Source of the DNA: JBBWZH01 sp035544115
Lineage (GTDB): Bacteria; Actinomycetota; Actinomycetes; Mycobacteriales; CADCTP01
Assembly (NCBI GenBank): GCA_963714145.1
Contig: OY970235.1
Span: 620,001-684,000 of the forward strand
Reading direction: 5' to 3'
Length of the DNA stretch: 64,000 nt
Shown here one piece after another: positions 26,331 through 34,648 of the stretch. Positions within the stretch are counted from its first letter, which is position 1. The number at the start of each line of letters is the position of its first letter. The notes beneath the pieces are model-generated. The model ran no database searches and was not told the origin of the DNA. It was given only the letters and a program-made list of their open reading frames with translations. Made by a program: the position numbers and the translations under genes.

Positions 26331-29300
26331 ATGGTCACGCAGGTGGCGAGTGCCGACGCGGGGTCCGGCACCGGGGCCGGTCTGGTCGGTCGGGCGGGTG
26401 AGCTCGCCCAACTGCAGGCCGCCCTGGACGAGACCGGCCAGACCGCGCTGCACGTGGTCGTGCTGGAGGGCGAGCCGGGCATCGGCAAGAGCCGGCTGCT
26501 GGCCGAGCTGCGGCAGCGGGCCGCCGCGGCCGGGGTCCGGACCTGGTGCGCCGCCGCCGATGAGCTGGAACGGCACCGCCCACTCCGGCCCGTGATCGAC
26601 GCCCTCGGCCCGCTCACCGGGGCCGGCGGACCGCTACCCGACGCGGATCCGGCCCCGCCGCCGAGCTCACCCGGCCCGGCCGATCCGCGCGGTCTGCCCG
26701 GCCCGGCGGATCCGCGCGGTCTGCCCGGCCCGGCCGATCCGCGGGGGCTGGCCGGCTCGGCGGATCCGGCGGCAGCGGCCGCCGGGGACGCGTACCGGGG
26801 CGCGCCGGACAGCACGTTCCTGGCCGTCGAGGCGGCGGTCGACCGGATCGAGCGGGCCACCGCGGACGGCCCGGCACTGCTCGCGATCGAGGACGTGCAC
26901 TGGGCCGACCCGGCCACCCTGCTGGTGCTGCGCGCGGTGGTCCGCCGGCTGGCGGCGCTGCCGGTGCTGGTCGCGATCACGCTGCGGCCGGCGCCGCGCG
27001 GCCCGGACCTGGACCGGTTGCTCGCGATGCTGCCGCCGGCCAGCACCAGGCACCTGCTGCTGCGCCCGCTGGACGGGCCGGCCACCGCCGCGCTGGCCGG
27101 CCTGGTCGCCGCCGGCACCCCGGCGCCGCGGCTGCTGACCGAGCTCGCCGCGGCCGGCGGCAACCCGCTCTACCTGATCGAGATGCTGCGGGCGCTGGCC
27201 GCCGATGGCCGGATCTCGGTGGTCGACGGGGTGGCCGACATGGCTGACCCGGCCGGCGGCGGCCCGGCCGGGATCCCGGAGTCGCTGCGGCGCACCCTGC
27301 AGCGCCGGATGGGCACGCTGGCCGCGCCGACGCTGGACCTGCTCCGGCTGGCCGCGGTGCTCGGTGCCACGTTCCTGCCGGCCGAGCTGGCCCAACTGGC
27401 CGGCCAGCCGCTGGCCGCGCTGCTGCCGGCCGTGCAGGAGGCGGTGCAGGCCGGCGTGCTGGACGACGCGGGGGAGCGGCTGGCGTTCCGGCACGAACTG
27501 CTCCGCGAGGCGCTGTACGCGGGCATCCCGGCCGGCGTGCGGACCGCGCTGCACCGCGACGTGGGGCACATGCTGGCCGCCGCCGGGGTGCCGGCGGACC
27601 GGGTGGCGGTGCACCTGTCCCTGGGCGCCCGGGCCGGCGACCGGGAGGCCGTCGACTGGCTGCGCCGGGCGGCCCGGCAGACCGCGCCGGCCGCCCCGGC
27701 CGCGGCCGCCGACCTGCTCGACCGCGCCGTCCAGCTGTGTGCCGCCGAGGACCCGGACCGGGACGTCCTGCTCGCCGAGCTGGCCACCGCGCTGACCGTG
27801 GCCAACCGGTCCGCGGCGGCGGTCGCGGTGGCGCACGGCGTGCTGGACCGGCCGCACGACCCGCGGTCCGCCGCGACCACCCGGCTCGCGCTGGCGCAGG
27901 GGTTGTGGGCGCAGGGCCGGCTGAACGAGTGGATGGAGCAGATCGAGCACGGCTCGCAGGCGACCGCGCTGACCCTGGCCGAACGCGCCCGGTTCCACGC
28001 CGAGGCGGCGGGCGGGCACCTGACCTTCGGCCGGCTGGGCCCGGCCGAGGAGAACGCCCGGGCGGCGATCGCCGGCGGCCGGGCGGCCGGCGACGATCTG
28101 ACCGTCTGCCTCGGGCTGTCCGCGCTCTCGATCGCGGCGCACTACCGCGGCCGGTACGCGGCGGCGATCGAGCTGGGCGGGCAGGTGGTGGAGCTGGCCG
28201 GCCGGTCGGCCCGGCCGGAGCTGGGGCGCCGCTTCTTCTACGCGTTCCAGGGCATGTTCCTCGCCGTCGCGGACCGGCCCGAGGAGGCCGCCCGGGTGGT
28301 CCGGGCCGGCCGGCTGCTGTCCGCCGCCGCTGGAGTCGCCGCCGACCTGCCCACCTACCACTACGTCGCGGCCACCCTGCACTACTACGCCGGACGCTGG
28401 GAGGACGCCGCGGCCGAGGCCGAGACCTCGGTGACGGTGGCCGGCGAGATCGACACCCGGACCGGTGTGATCGGCGGCGCCGGCCTGCTCGCGCACATCG
28501 CGCTGCGCCGCGGCGCGCTGGCCGAGGCGGCGCGGCACCTCACGCTGGCCCGGCAGACGCTGCACGAGGCCGGGCCGCAGTGGGGCGTCGACTGGTTGCA
28601 GTGGGGCGAGGCGTTGCTGGCCGAGGCCCGCGGCCGGCCCGCCGACGCGCTGGACCGGCTGACCCGCAGCTGGCAGCGGCACGCCAGCCTCGGCCTCGAT
28701 CACACCCTGCTCCGGATCGGCCCAGACCTGCTCCGCCTGCTGCTCGCCACCGGCGCCGCTCCGCCGAACCCCGCGGCCCGTCCGGCCGCCGGCCCGACCG
28801 CCGGCGGCCCGACCGCCGGCCCCGCAGCCGGCCCTGCCGCCGGCCCTGGAGCCGGCCGCGCGGCCGGGCCCGCAGCCGGCCCTGGAGCCAGCCTCGCGGC
28901 CGCGCCCGCGGCCGGCCCCGCAGCCGGCCCGGCGGGCAGCCCCGCAGCCGGCCCGGCGGGCAGCCCCGCAGCCGGTCCGGCCGGCAGCCTCGTAGCCGGC
29001 CTGGCGGCCGGGCCCGCAGCCATCCCCCGGGCCGGGACGGCCGCCCCGACCGCGGCGGAGGTGCTGGCGGCCGTCTGCGAGATCGCCGAGCGGGCCGGCA
29101 CGGCGTCCGCCCGGGCCACCGCGCTGCGCTGCCGTGGCCTGCTCGCCGGGGACCCGCAGCTGTTGCTGGCCGCGGCCGACGAGTACGCGGCGGCGCCCCG
29201 GCTGCTGCCCCGGGCGCTGGTGCTGGCCGAGGCCGCGGCTGCGCTGGCCCGGCAGGGCCGGGCCGAGGAGTCCGCCGCCCACTACGCCGAGGCGCTGGCC

Positions 29301-29603
29301 GGCTTCGACGCGCTCGGTGCGGCCCGGGACGCGGCCCGGGTCGCCGCGGCGCTCCGGTCGGCCGGCATCCGGCGCGGCGTCCGCGGGGCCCGGCGCCGGC
29401 CGGCGTCCGGCTGGGCCAGCCTGACGGCCACCGAGCTGCAGGTCGCCGGCCTGGCCGCGGAGGGCCTGACCAACCCGCAGATCGCGCGCCGGCTCTACAT
29501 CTCCCGCTACACGGTGGAAACCCACCTCAAGCACGTCTTCGCCAAGCTCTCGATGACCAGCCGGGTCCAGCTCGCCGCCGAGGTGGCCCGCCGCGCCGGC
29601 TGA
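26331..29603 (+). CDS. Large AAA-ATPase LuxR family (LAL) transcriptional regulator
   Basis: This 1,090-residue protein follows the LAL/MalT plan. It has GLVGRAGELAQL, Walker A EGEPGIGKSR (about 47-55), a Walker B-like LLAIEDVHWADPATL (about 183-195), and TPR-like alpha-helical repeats through the middle. A C-terminal LuxR helix-turn-helix occupies about 1027-1087 (LTATELQVAGLAAEGLTNPQ, then IARRLYISRYTVETHLKHVF). Such regulators sense an inducer through the TPR region and activate nearby genes, often secondary-metabolite or catabolic clusters; no such cluster is adjacent. Two low-complexity insertions stand out: DPRGLPGPA repeats (26680-26760) and an Ala-Gly-Pro run (28770-29030). The start is uncertain: GTG at 26241 is in frame, but ATG at 26331 lies closer to the domain. 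It converges with gluD after 15 bp. Confidence 0.88.
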   Translation: MVTQVASADAGSGTGAGLVGRAGELAQLQAALDETGQTALHVVVLEGEPGIGKSRLLAELRQRAAAAGVRTWCAAADELERHRPLRPVIDALGPLTGAGGPLPDADPAPPPSSPGPADPRGLPGPADPRGLPGPADPRGLAGSADPAAAAAGDAYRGAPDSTFLAVEAAVDRIERATADGPALLAIEDVHWADPATLLVLRAVVRRLAALPVLVAITLRPAPRGPDLDRLLAMLPPASTRHLLLRPLDGPATAALAGLVAAGTPAPRLLTELAAAGGNPLYLIEMLRALAADGRISVVDGVADMADPAGGGPAGIPESLRRTLQRRMGTLAAPTLDLLRLAAVLGATFLPAELAQLAGQPLAALLPAVQEAVQAGVLDDAGERLAFRHELLREALYAGIPAGVRTALHRDVGHMLAAAGVPADRVAVHLSLGARAGDREAVDWLRRAARQTAPAAPAAAADLLDRAVQLCAAEDPDRDVLLAELATALTVANRSAAAVAVAHGVLDRPHDPRSAATTRLALAQGLWAQGRLNEWMEQIEHGSQATALTLAERARFHAEAAGGHLTFGRLGPAEENARAAIAGGRAAGDDLTVCLGLSALSIAAHYRGRYAAAIELGGQVVELAGRSARPELGRRFFYAFQGMFLAVADRPEEAARVVRAGRLLSAAAGVAADLPTYHYVAATLHYYAGRWEDAAAEAETSVTVAGEIDTRTGVIGGAGLLAHIALRRGALAEAARHLTLARQTLHEAGPQWGVDWLQWGEALLAEARGRPADALDRLTRSWQRHASLGLDHTLLRIGPDLLRLLLATGAAPPNPAARPAAGPTAGGPTAGPAAGPAAGPGAGRAAGPAAGPGASLAAAPAAGPAAGPAGSPAAGPAGSPAAGPAGSLVAGLAAGPAAIPRAGTAAPTAAEVLAAVCEIAERAGTASARATALRCRGLLAGDPQLLLAAADEYAAAPRLLPRALVLAEAAAALARQGRAEESAAHYAEALAGFDALGAARDAARVAAALRSAGIRRGVRGARRRPASGWASLTATELQVAGLAAEGLTNPQIARRLYISRYTVETHLKHVFAKLSMTSRVQLAAEVARRAG
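28770..29030 (+). repeat. AAGPAAGP low-complexity repeat in the LuxR regulator
   Basis: About 260 bp of imperfect repeats built from gcagccggcc encode AAGPAAGPA/AGPAGSPAAGPAGS. They form a flexible linker between TPR-like repeats. One unit (agccggcccggcgggcagccc) is repeated almost exactly at 28922-28975. Confidence 0.8.
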
Positions 29604-29618
29604 CCCGGCAACCCCGGC

Positions 29619-30488
29619 TCAGCCGACGGTGGCGCCCACCCCGGCCGGGTCGAGCCGGACCGGGCGGGTGCCGCGCTGCCGCAGCTTGCGCTCCAGCCAG
29701 GACGCCAGCAGCGTCAGCAGCGTGTTGATGACGATGTAGATGGCCGCCACGACGATCATCGTCGGAACGATGTTGCCGTACTCGTTGAACACGGACTTGC
29801 CGTGCCGGAGCAGGTCCTCGTAGCCGATCACGAAGCCGAGCGCGGTGTCCTTGAGCGCCACCACGCACTGGCTGATGATCGCCGGCAGCATGATCCGGAC
29901 CGCCTGCGGCACCAGGATCATCCGCATCACCTGCGACTTGCGCAGCCCGATCGAGTACGCCGCCTCGCTCTGCCCGCGCGGCACCGCGAGGATGCCGGCC
30001 CGGAACGTCTCGGCCAGCACCGAGCCGTTGTAGAGCATCAGCCCCACGACCAGCGCGCCGAACGCGTTCGGCACGCTCGAGCCGACCAGCTGGCCGATCG
30101 GCTTGAGCTGGTTGCCGAGGCCGAGGAACAGGAACAGGATCAGCAGCAGCAGCGGGATGGCCCGGAACAGTTCGGTGATCGCGACCGCGGGCAGCCGGAT
30201 CCAGTGCCGTTCGGAGAGCCGCCCGGCCGCGAACAGCACCCCGAACGCCAGCGCCAGCACGATCGCCACCGCCGCGGCCTTCAGCGTCGAGGCCAGCCCG
30301 GCGAGCAGGAACCGCTGCACGCCCGGGTCGGTGAACGGCTCCCACTGGCGGTGCTTGAACACGCCGTTCCTGGCCAGTTGGCGCACGGCCAGCCCGAGCA
30401 GCGCCAGCACCAGCAGGGTGCCGACGATGCTGCCCACCAGCACCCGCCGCCGCGTCCGCGGCCCGGGCACGTCGTAGAGGGCGCTCAT
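29619..30488 (-). CDS. gluD: Glutamate-type ABC transporter permease (second)
   Basis: This 289-residue polar-amino-acid permease has five or six membrane helices and the permease-ATPase coupling loop QSEAAYSIGLRKSQVMRMIL, then LPQAVRIMLPAIISQCVVALKDTALGFVIG, shortened here to its conserved PQAVR and KDTALG motifs. The N-terminal 50 residues include an extra membrane segment (GSIVGTLLVLALLGLAV), as in Corynebacterium GluD. The ATG overlaps the gluC stop (ATGA). It pairs with GluC to form the membrane channel for the GluB-delivered substrate, probably glutamate or a related acidic or amide amino acid. Confidence 0.9.
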   Translation of the reverse strand: MSALYDVPGPRTRRRVLVGSIVGTLLVLALLGLAVRQLARNGVFKHRQWEPFTDPGVQRFLLAGLASTLKAAAVAIVLALAFGVLFAAGRLSERHWIRLPAVAITELFRAIPLLLLILFLFLGLGNQLKPIGQLVGSSVPNAFGALVVGLMLYNGSVLAETFRAGILAVPRGQSEAAYSIGLRKSQVMRMILVPQAVRIMLPAIISQCVVALKDTALGFVIGYEDLLRHGKSVFNEYGNIVPTMIVVAAIYIVINTLLTLLASWLERKLRQRGTRPVRLDPAGVGATVG

Positions 30489-31132
30489 CGGACTACCGCC
30501 AGCCGGGATTCGAGGAAGCGGAACAGGCCGGCGATCAGCAGGGTGAGGATGACGTAGCCGAGGGCGATGCCGAAGAACAACCAGTAGAGGGCCTCCGGGT
30601 TGCGCCGGCTCAGGTCGTCGAACACCTTGGTGGCCTCGGCGGTGCCGAAGAACTCGGCGATCGAGCTGTTCTTGACCAGCGCGATCAGGATGCTGGCCAG
30701 CGGCGGCAGGGTCGAGCGGACCGCCTGCGGCAGCACCACGAACCAGAGCGTGCGGCGGAACGAGAAGCCGATCGCGCGGGCCGCCTCGGCCTGGCCGACC
30801 GGCACCGCGTTCACCCCGGACCGCACCGCCTCACAGACGAACGCCGCCGTGTACAGACCCAGGGCGAGCGCGCCGGCCTTGAACGGCTCCAGCCCCAGCG
30901 CCAGCCGGGGCAGCCCGAACAGCATGAACACGAAGATCAGCGTGAGCGGGGTGTTGCGGATCACGGTGACGTACCCGGTGCCGGCCCAGCGCAGCGTCGG
31001 GATCGGGGAGACCCGCATCGCGGCCAGCAGTACACCGAGGCTGAGCGCCAGCGCGGCGGCCAGCCCGGAGAGGTACAGCGTCTCCCGGAACCCGCGCAGC
31101 AGCTCGGGCAGATTGTCGAGCAGGACGTCCAC
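30485..31132 (-). CDS. gluC: Glutamate-type ABC transporter permease (first)
   Basis: This 215-residue His/Glu/Gln/Arg/opine-family permease starts at GTG (VDVLLDNLPELLRGFRETLY). It has about five membrane helices, VTVIRNTPLTLIFVFMLFGL and the coupling motif VPVGQAEAARAIGFSF, with PQAVRSTLPPLASILIALVK following. It ends in a 4-bp overlap with gluD and starts 65 bp after gluB, with an intercistronic hairpin between. The length is typical for GluC. Confidence 0.9.
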   Translation of the reverse strand: MDVLLDNLPELLRGFRETLYLSGLAAALALSLGVLLAAMRVSPIPTLRWAGTGYVTVIRNTPLTLIFVFMLFGLPRLALGLEPFKAGALALGLYTAAFVCEAVRSGVNAVPVGQAEAARAIGFSFRRTLWFVVLPQAVRSTLPPLASILIALVKNSSIAEFFGTAEATKVFDDLSRRNPEALYWLFFGIALGYVILTLLIAGLFRFLESRLAVVR

Positions 31133-31160
31133 GGGCCACCTTCACCAGCCGGGCCGAGCC

Positions 31161-31191
31161 GGCGCCGGGCGGGGAAGCCCCGCCCGGCGCC
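31161..31191 (-). terminator. Intercistronic hairpin between gluB and gluC
   Basis: A perfect 14-bp stem, GGCGCCGGGCGGGG / CCCCGCCCGGCGCC, with an AAG loop lies 6 bp after the gluB stop and 28 bp before the gluC start. Such structures in ABC operons commonly protect or partly terminate the mRNA, so that binding protein is made in excess over permease. That function is inferred. Confidence 0.7.
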
Positions 31192-31197
31192 GTCCGG

Positions 31198-32103
31198 TCA
31201 GTACCGCTCGAGTGTCGGCTTGCTCGGTGCCGAGCTGCCGCTCTTGCCCAGCGTCGTGTCGTACGCCTTCTGCCAGTCACCGTTGTCGAACGACTTCTGC
31301 AGGCTGTCGTTGACGAAGTCGCGGAACGCCTTGTCTTCCTTCTTCAGGCCGATGCCGTACTTCTCGGTGCTGAACGGCTTGCCGACCACGTACAGGTTGT
31401 CCGGGTCCTTGGCGGCGTAGCCGAGCAGGATCGCGCCGTCGGTGGTGACCGCGTCCACCTGGTTTGTGGACAGCTGGTCGACGCACTCGGTGTAGGTGGC
31501 GAACGGCACGGTCTTGGCCTGCTTGTAGTTGTCCTCGATGTTGGCCAGCGGCGTGGAGCCGGTGACCGAGCAGACCTTCTTGCCGGCCAGCGCGTCCGGC
31601 CCGGTGATCGTGTCCTTGTCCGCCCTGCGGACCAGCAGGTCCTGCCCGGTCTGGTAGTAGGGGCCGGCGAAGGCGACGACCTTCTTGCGCTTGTCGGTGA
31701 TCGAGTAGGACGCGATCACGATGTCCACCTGGCCGGTCTGGATGAACGGCTCGCGGTTCTTGGACACGGTCTCGGTGAACTCGATCTTGTCCTCGGACAG
31801 CCCGAGCTGGCCGGCGATGATCTTGGCCATCTCGATGTCGAAGCCCTCGTACTTGCCCGTGGACGGGTTCTTGTTGCCGATCCCGGGCTGGTCGGCCTTG
31901 ACCCCGACCTTGATCTTGCCGGCCTTCGCCAGCCGTTCCATCGTCGACCCGGCCGCGAACGACGGGTTCTGCGCGACCTGGTAGGCGGGGGTGTCGGTCT
32001 TGGCGCCGCCGCTGCCGCTGTCCAGGTTGGACTTGCTCTCTCCGCAGCCGGCTGCGGCCACGGCAAGCGCGGCGAGCGCCACGGAGAGGGTACGGAACTT
32101 CAT
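31198..32103 (-). CDS. gluB: Glutamate-binding lipoprotein of ABC transporter
   Basis: This 301-residue substrate-binding protein starts with MKFRTLSVALAALAVAAAGC, a lipobox with Cys near residue 20. It continues with a Ser/Gly-rich linker and the family-3 solute-binding fold: KIKVGVKADQPGIGNKNPST, FDIEMAKIIAGQLGL, FTETVSKNREPFIQTGQVDI and KKVCSVTGSTPLANIE. It sits on the outer membrane face and delivers substrate to GluCD. AAAGGGA upstream of the ATG is a good ribosome-binding site. Context and sequence favour glutamate; other polar amino acids are possible. Confidence 0.93.
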   Translation of the reverse strand: MKFRTLSVALAALAVAAAGCGESKSNLDSGSGGAKTDTPAYQVAQNPSFAAGSTMERLAKAGKIKVGVKADQPGIGNKNPSTGKYEGFDIEMAKIIAGQLGLSEDKIEFTETVSKNREPFIQTGQVDIVIASYSITDKRKKVVAFAGPYYQTGQDLLVRRADKDTITGPDALAGKKVCSVTGSTPLANIEDNYKQAKTVPFATYTECVDQLSTNQVDAVTTDGAILLGYAAKDPDNLYVVGKPFSTEKYGIGLKKEDKAFRDFVNDSLQKSFDNGDWQKAYDTTLGKSGSSAPSKPTLERY

Positions 32104-32156
32104 GGATTTCCCTTTCAATTGAGGACGAGCCGGGACTCGGATAAGAGCCGCGCCGC

Positions 32157-32939
32157 TCAGTGGGTGAGGATCTTGCCGAGGAAGTCCTTGGCCCGGTCAC
32201 TGCTGGGGCTGCCGAAGAACTCGTCCGGCGTGCCCGTCTCGACGATCTGCCCGTCGGCCATGAACACGACCGTGTTGGCGGCGCGCCGGGCGAAGCCCAT
32301 CTCGTGCGTGATCACGACCATCGTCATGCCGTCCCGGGCGAGGCCGATCATGACGTCGAGCACCTCGTTGATCATTTCCGGGTCGAGCGCCGAGGTCGGC
32401 TCGTCGAACAGCATCAGCTTCGGCTCCATTGCCAGCGCCCGGGCGATGGCCGCCCGCTGCTGCTGCCCGCCGGACAGTTGCGCCGGCAGCTTGTCGGCCT
32501 GGTTGGCGATGCCGACCCGGTCGAGCAGTTCCATCGCCCGGCGGTGCGCCGCGTCCCGGCTGATGCCGCGCACCTTGACCGGGCCGAGCGTGACGTTGGC
32601 CAGGATCGTCTTGTGCGCGAACAGGTTGAACGACTGGAACACCATGCCGACGTCGGCGCGCAGTTTGGCCAGGCCCTTTCCCTCGGCCGGCAGCGGCTGG
32701 CCGTCGATCGTGATGGTGCCCGAGTCGATCGGCTCCAGCCGGTTGATCGCCCGGCAGAGCGTCGACTTGCCGCCGCCGGACGGGCCGATCACCACGACGA
32801 CTTCGCCCCGGTTGACGGTCAGGTCGACGTCCTGCAGCACGTGCAGTGGACCGAAGTACTTGTTGACCCTTTCCAGCACGACAAGAGGCGCGCCGCTGGC
32901 TCGGGGAGCCGGGGTGGCGCCGTCGTCGGGATTGGTCAT
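32157..32939 (-). CDS. gluA: Glutamate-type ABC transporter ATPase
   Basis: This 260-residue ATPase is the first gene of the gluABCD operon. It has Walker A GPSGGGKST, Q-loop VFQSFNLFAHKT, signature LSGGQQQR, Walker B LMLFDEPTSALDPE and the switch histidine in VVITHEM. The start is the ATG before TNPDDGATPAPRASG. TATGGT ends exactly 6 nt upstream, so the transcript is probably leaderless. An upstream in-frame ATG at 32981 would lie within the promoter. Confidence 0.95.
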   Translation of the reverse strand: MTNPDDGATPAPRASGAPLVVLERVNKYFGPLHVLQDVDLTVNRGEVVVVIGPSGGGKSTLCRAINRLEPIDSGTITIDGQPLPAEGKGLAKLRADVGMVFQSFNLFAHKTILANVTLGPVKVRGISRDAAHRRAMELLDRVGIANQADKLPAQLSGGQQQRAAIARALAMEPKLMLFDEPTSALDPEMINEVLDVMIGLARDGMTMVVITHEMGFARRAANTVVFMADGQIVETGTPDEFFGSPSSDRAKDFLGKILTH

Positions 32940-32945
32940 GACCGC

Positions 32946-32964
32946 ACCATAGCGTTCCAACGCT
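32946..32964 (-). promoter_or_regulatory. gluA -10 element and adjacent palindromic operator
   Basis: On the minus strand, TATGGT (32951-32946) ends 6 nt before the gluA ATG. It touches an inverted repeat AGCGTT-CC-AACGCT (32951-32964) that fills the position where a repressor would block RNA polymerase. The half-site AGCGTT recalls LacI-family operators, but the regulator is not known. Confidence 0.5.
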
Positions 32965-33192
32965 TTCATGAAGGTGCACACTTCACCGCGTACCCACCGA
33001 ATTGTTATCGGACTGATAAGCCCGTTTGTCCCCGCGCGCCTGCGCCCTACTGGCGGCCCACTGCCTGCTCATCGCCCGCGCACCGGTTCCCCACCGGCGC
33101 CCACCGATCTCCCACCGGGTGACCGCCGGCCGGCGCGGCCGGATGTCCGGACCGGCGTCCGGCAGCGGGCCCCGGTACGGGACACTGGGCGC

Positions 33193-34617
33193 ATGGACCC
33201 GCGTACCTATGAGGTGCGCACCTACGGGTGCCAGATGAACGTCCACGACTCCGAGCGGCTGTCCGGGCTGCTGGAGGACGCGGGCTACGTCCGTGCCCCC
33301 GCCGGTGCGCCGGTCGACCTCGTCGTGTTCAACACCTGCGCGGTCCGGGAGAACGCGGACAACCGGCTGTACGGCAACCTCGGCCACCTGCGCCCGGTCA
33401 AGGACGCCCATCCGGGCATGCAGATCGCGGTCGGCGGCTGCCTGGCGCAGAAGGACCGGGGCGAGGTGGTCCGCCGCGCGCCCTGGGTGGACGTGGTGTT
33501 CGGGACGCACAACATCGGCGCGCTGCCGGTGCTGCTGGAGCGGGCCCGGGTGCAGCACGAGGCGCAGGTGGAGATCGCCGAGGCGCTGCAGGTGTTCCCG
33601 TCCACGCTGCCGGCCCGGCGCGAATCGGCGTACGCGGCCTGGGTGTCGATCTCGGTCGGCTGTGACAACACCTGCACGTTCTGCATCGTCCCGGCGCTGC
33701 GCGGCTCCGAGCGGGACCGCCGCCCCGGCGACGTGCTGGCCGAGGTGCGCGCGCTGGTCGACGCCGGCGTGCTGGAAGTGACCCTGCTCGGCCAGAACGT
33801 CAACTCCTACGGCCGGGAGTTCGGCGACCGGTACGCCTTCGGCAAGCTGCTGCGGGCCGCCGGCGCGGTCGACGGGCTGGACCGGCTCCGCTTCACCTCG
33901 CCGCACCCGCGGGACTTCACCGACGACGTGATCGAGGCGATGGCGGCCACCCCGGCGGTCTGCCACCAGCTGCACATGCCACTGCAGTCCGGGTCGGACG
34001 CCGTGCTGAAGGCGATGCGCCGCTCGTACCGGCGGGAGCGGTACCTGTCGATCCTGGCCAGGGTGCGCGACGCCATGCCGGACGCGGCCATCAGCACCGA
34101 CATCATCGTCGGCTTCCCGGGCGAGACCGAGGCCGACTTCGCCGCCACCCTGGACCTGGTCGGCGCCGCCCGGTTCGCCGGCGCGTTCACGTTCCAGTAC
34201 TCGCCGCGGCCCGGCACGCCGGCCGCGTCGCTGCCCGACCAGGTGCCGCGCGAGGTGGTCCAGGAGCGGTACGAGCGGCTGGTCGCGCTGCAGGACGAGA
34301 TCTCGCTCGCGGAGAACCGGAAGCTGGTCGGCGCCACCGTCGAGGTGCTGGTCGCCGAGGGGGAGGGCCGCAAGGACGGCGCCACCGGCCGCCGCTCCGG
34401 CCGCGCCCGCGACGGCCGGCTGGTGCACTTCGCCACCGGCCCCGAGGTCCGCCCCGGCGACCTGGTGACGACCGCGGTCAGCTACGGCGCCCCGCACCAC
34501 CTGGTCGCCGACGGCCCGCCACTGGCGCACCGCCGCACCCGTGCCGGCGACGCCGCCGACGAGGCCCCCCGCCGCACCCCCGGCGTACTGCTGGGGCTCC
34601 CGACCGTCCGCCGGTAG
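33193..34617 (+). CDS. miaB: tRNA-2-methylthio-N6-dimethylallyladenosine synthase MiaB
   Basis: MiaB adds a methylthio group to i6A37 of tRNAs, acting after MiaA. This 474-residue protein has the N-terminal MTTase domain with three conserved cysteines (TYGCQMNVHDSERLSG, FNTCAVRENAD, VGGCLAQKDRG). The radical-SAM motif C-x3-C-x2-C is in VSVGCDNTCTFCIVPALRG-type sequence near residue 156 (read here as SVGCDNTCTFCIVPALRG). A C-terminal TRAM domain follows (VGATVEVLVAEGEGRKDG). The start ATG before DPRTYEVRTYGCQ gives family length. In-frame upstream sequence to 32968 lies over the divergent gluA promoter. Confidence 0.96.
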   Translation: MDPRTYEVRTYGCQMNVHDSERLSGLLEDAGYVRAPAGAPVDLVVFNTCAVRENADNRLYGNLGHLRPVKDAHPGMQIAVGGCLAQKDRGEVVRRAPWVDVVFGTHNIGALPVLLERARVQHEAQVEIAEALQVFPSTLPARRESAYAAWVSISVGCDNTCTFCIVPALRGSERDRRPGDVLAEVRALVDAGVLEVTLLGQNVNSYGREFGDRYAFGKLLRAAGAVDGLDRLRFTSPHPRDFTDDVIEAMAATPAVCHQLHMPLQSGSDAVLKAMRRSYRRERYLSILARVRDAMPDAAISTDIIVGFPGETEADFAATLDLVGAARFAGAFTFQYSPRPGTPAASLPDQVPREVVQERYERLVALQDEISLAENRKLVGATVEVLVAEGEGRKDGATGRRSGRARDGRLVHFATGPEVRPGDLVTTAVSYGAPHHLVADGPPLAHRRTRAGDAADEAPRRTPGVLLGLPTVRR

Positions 34618-34648
34618 CTCCGAGCGCTAGCCGCCGGTAGCCCCCGCG

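Noticed and set aside
26667..29534. A - strand open frame of 955 codons opposite the LuxR regulator
   Set aside because: The + strand carries ATPase and HTH motifs in one frame; the opposite strand only mirrors them.
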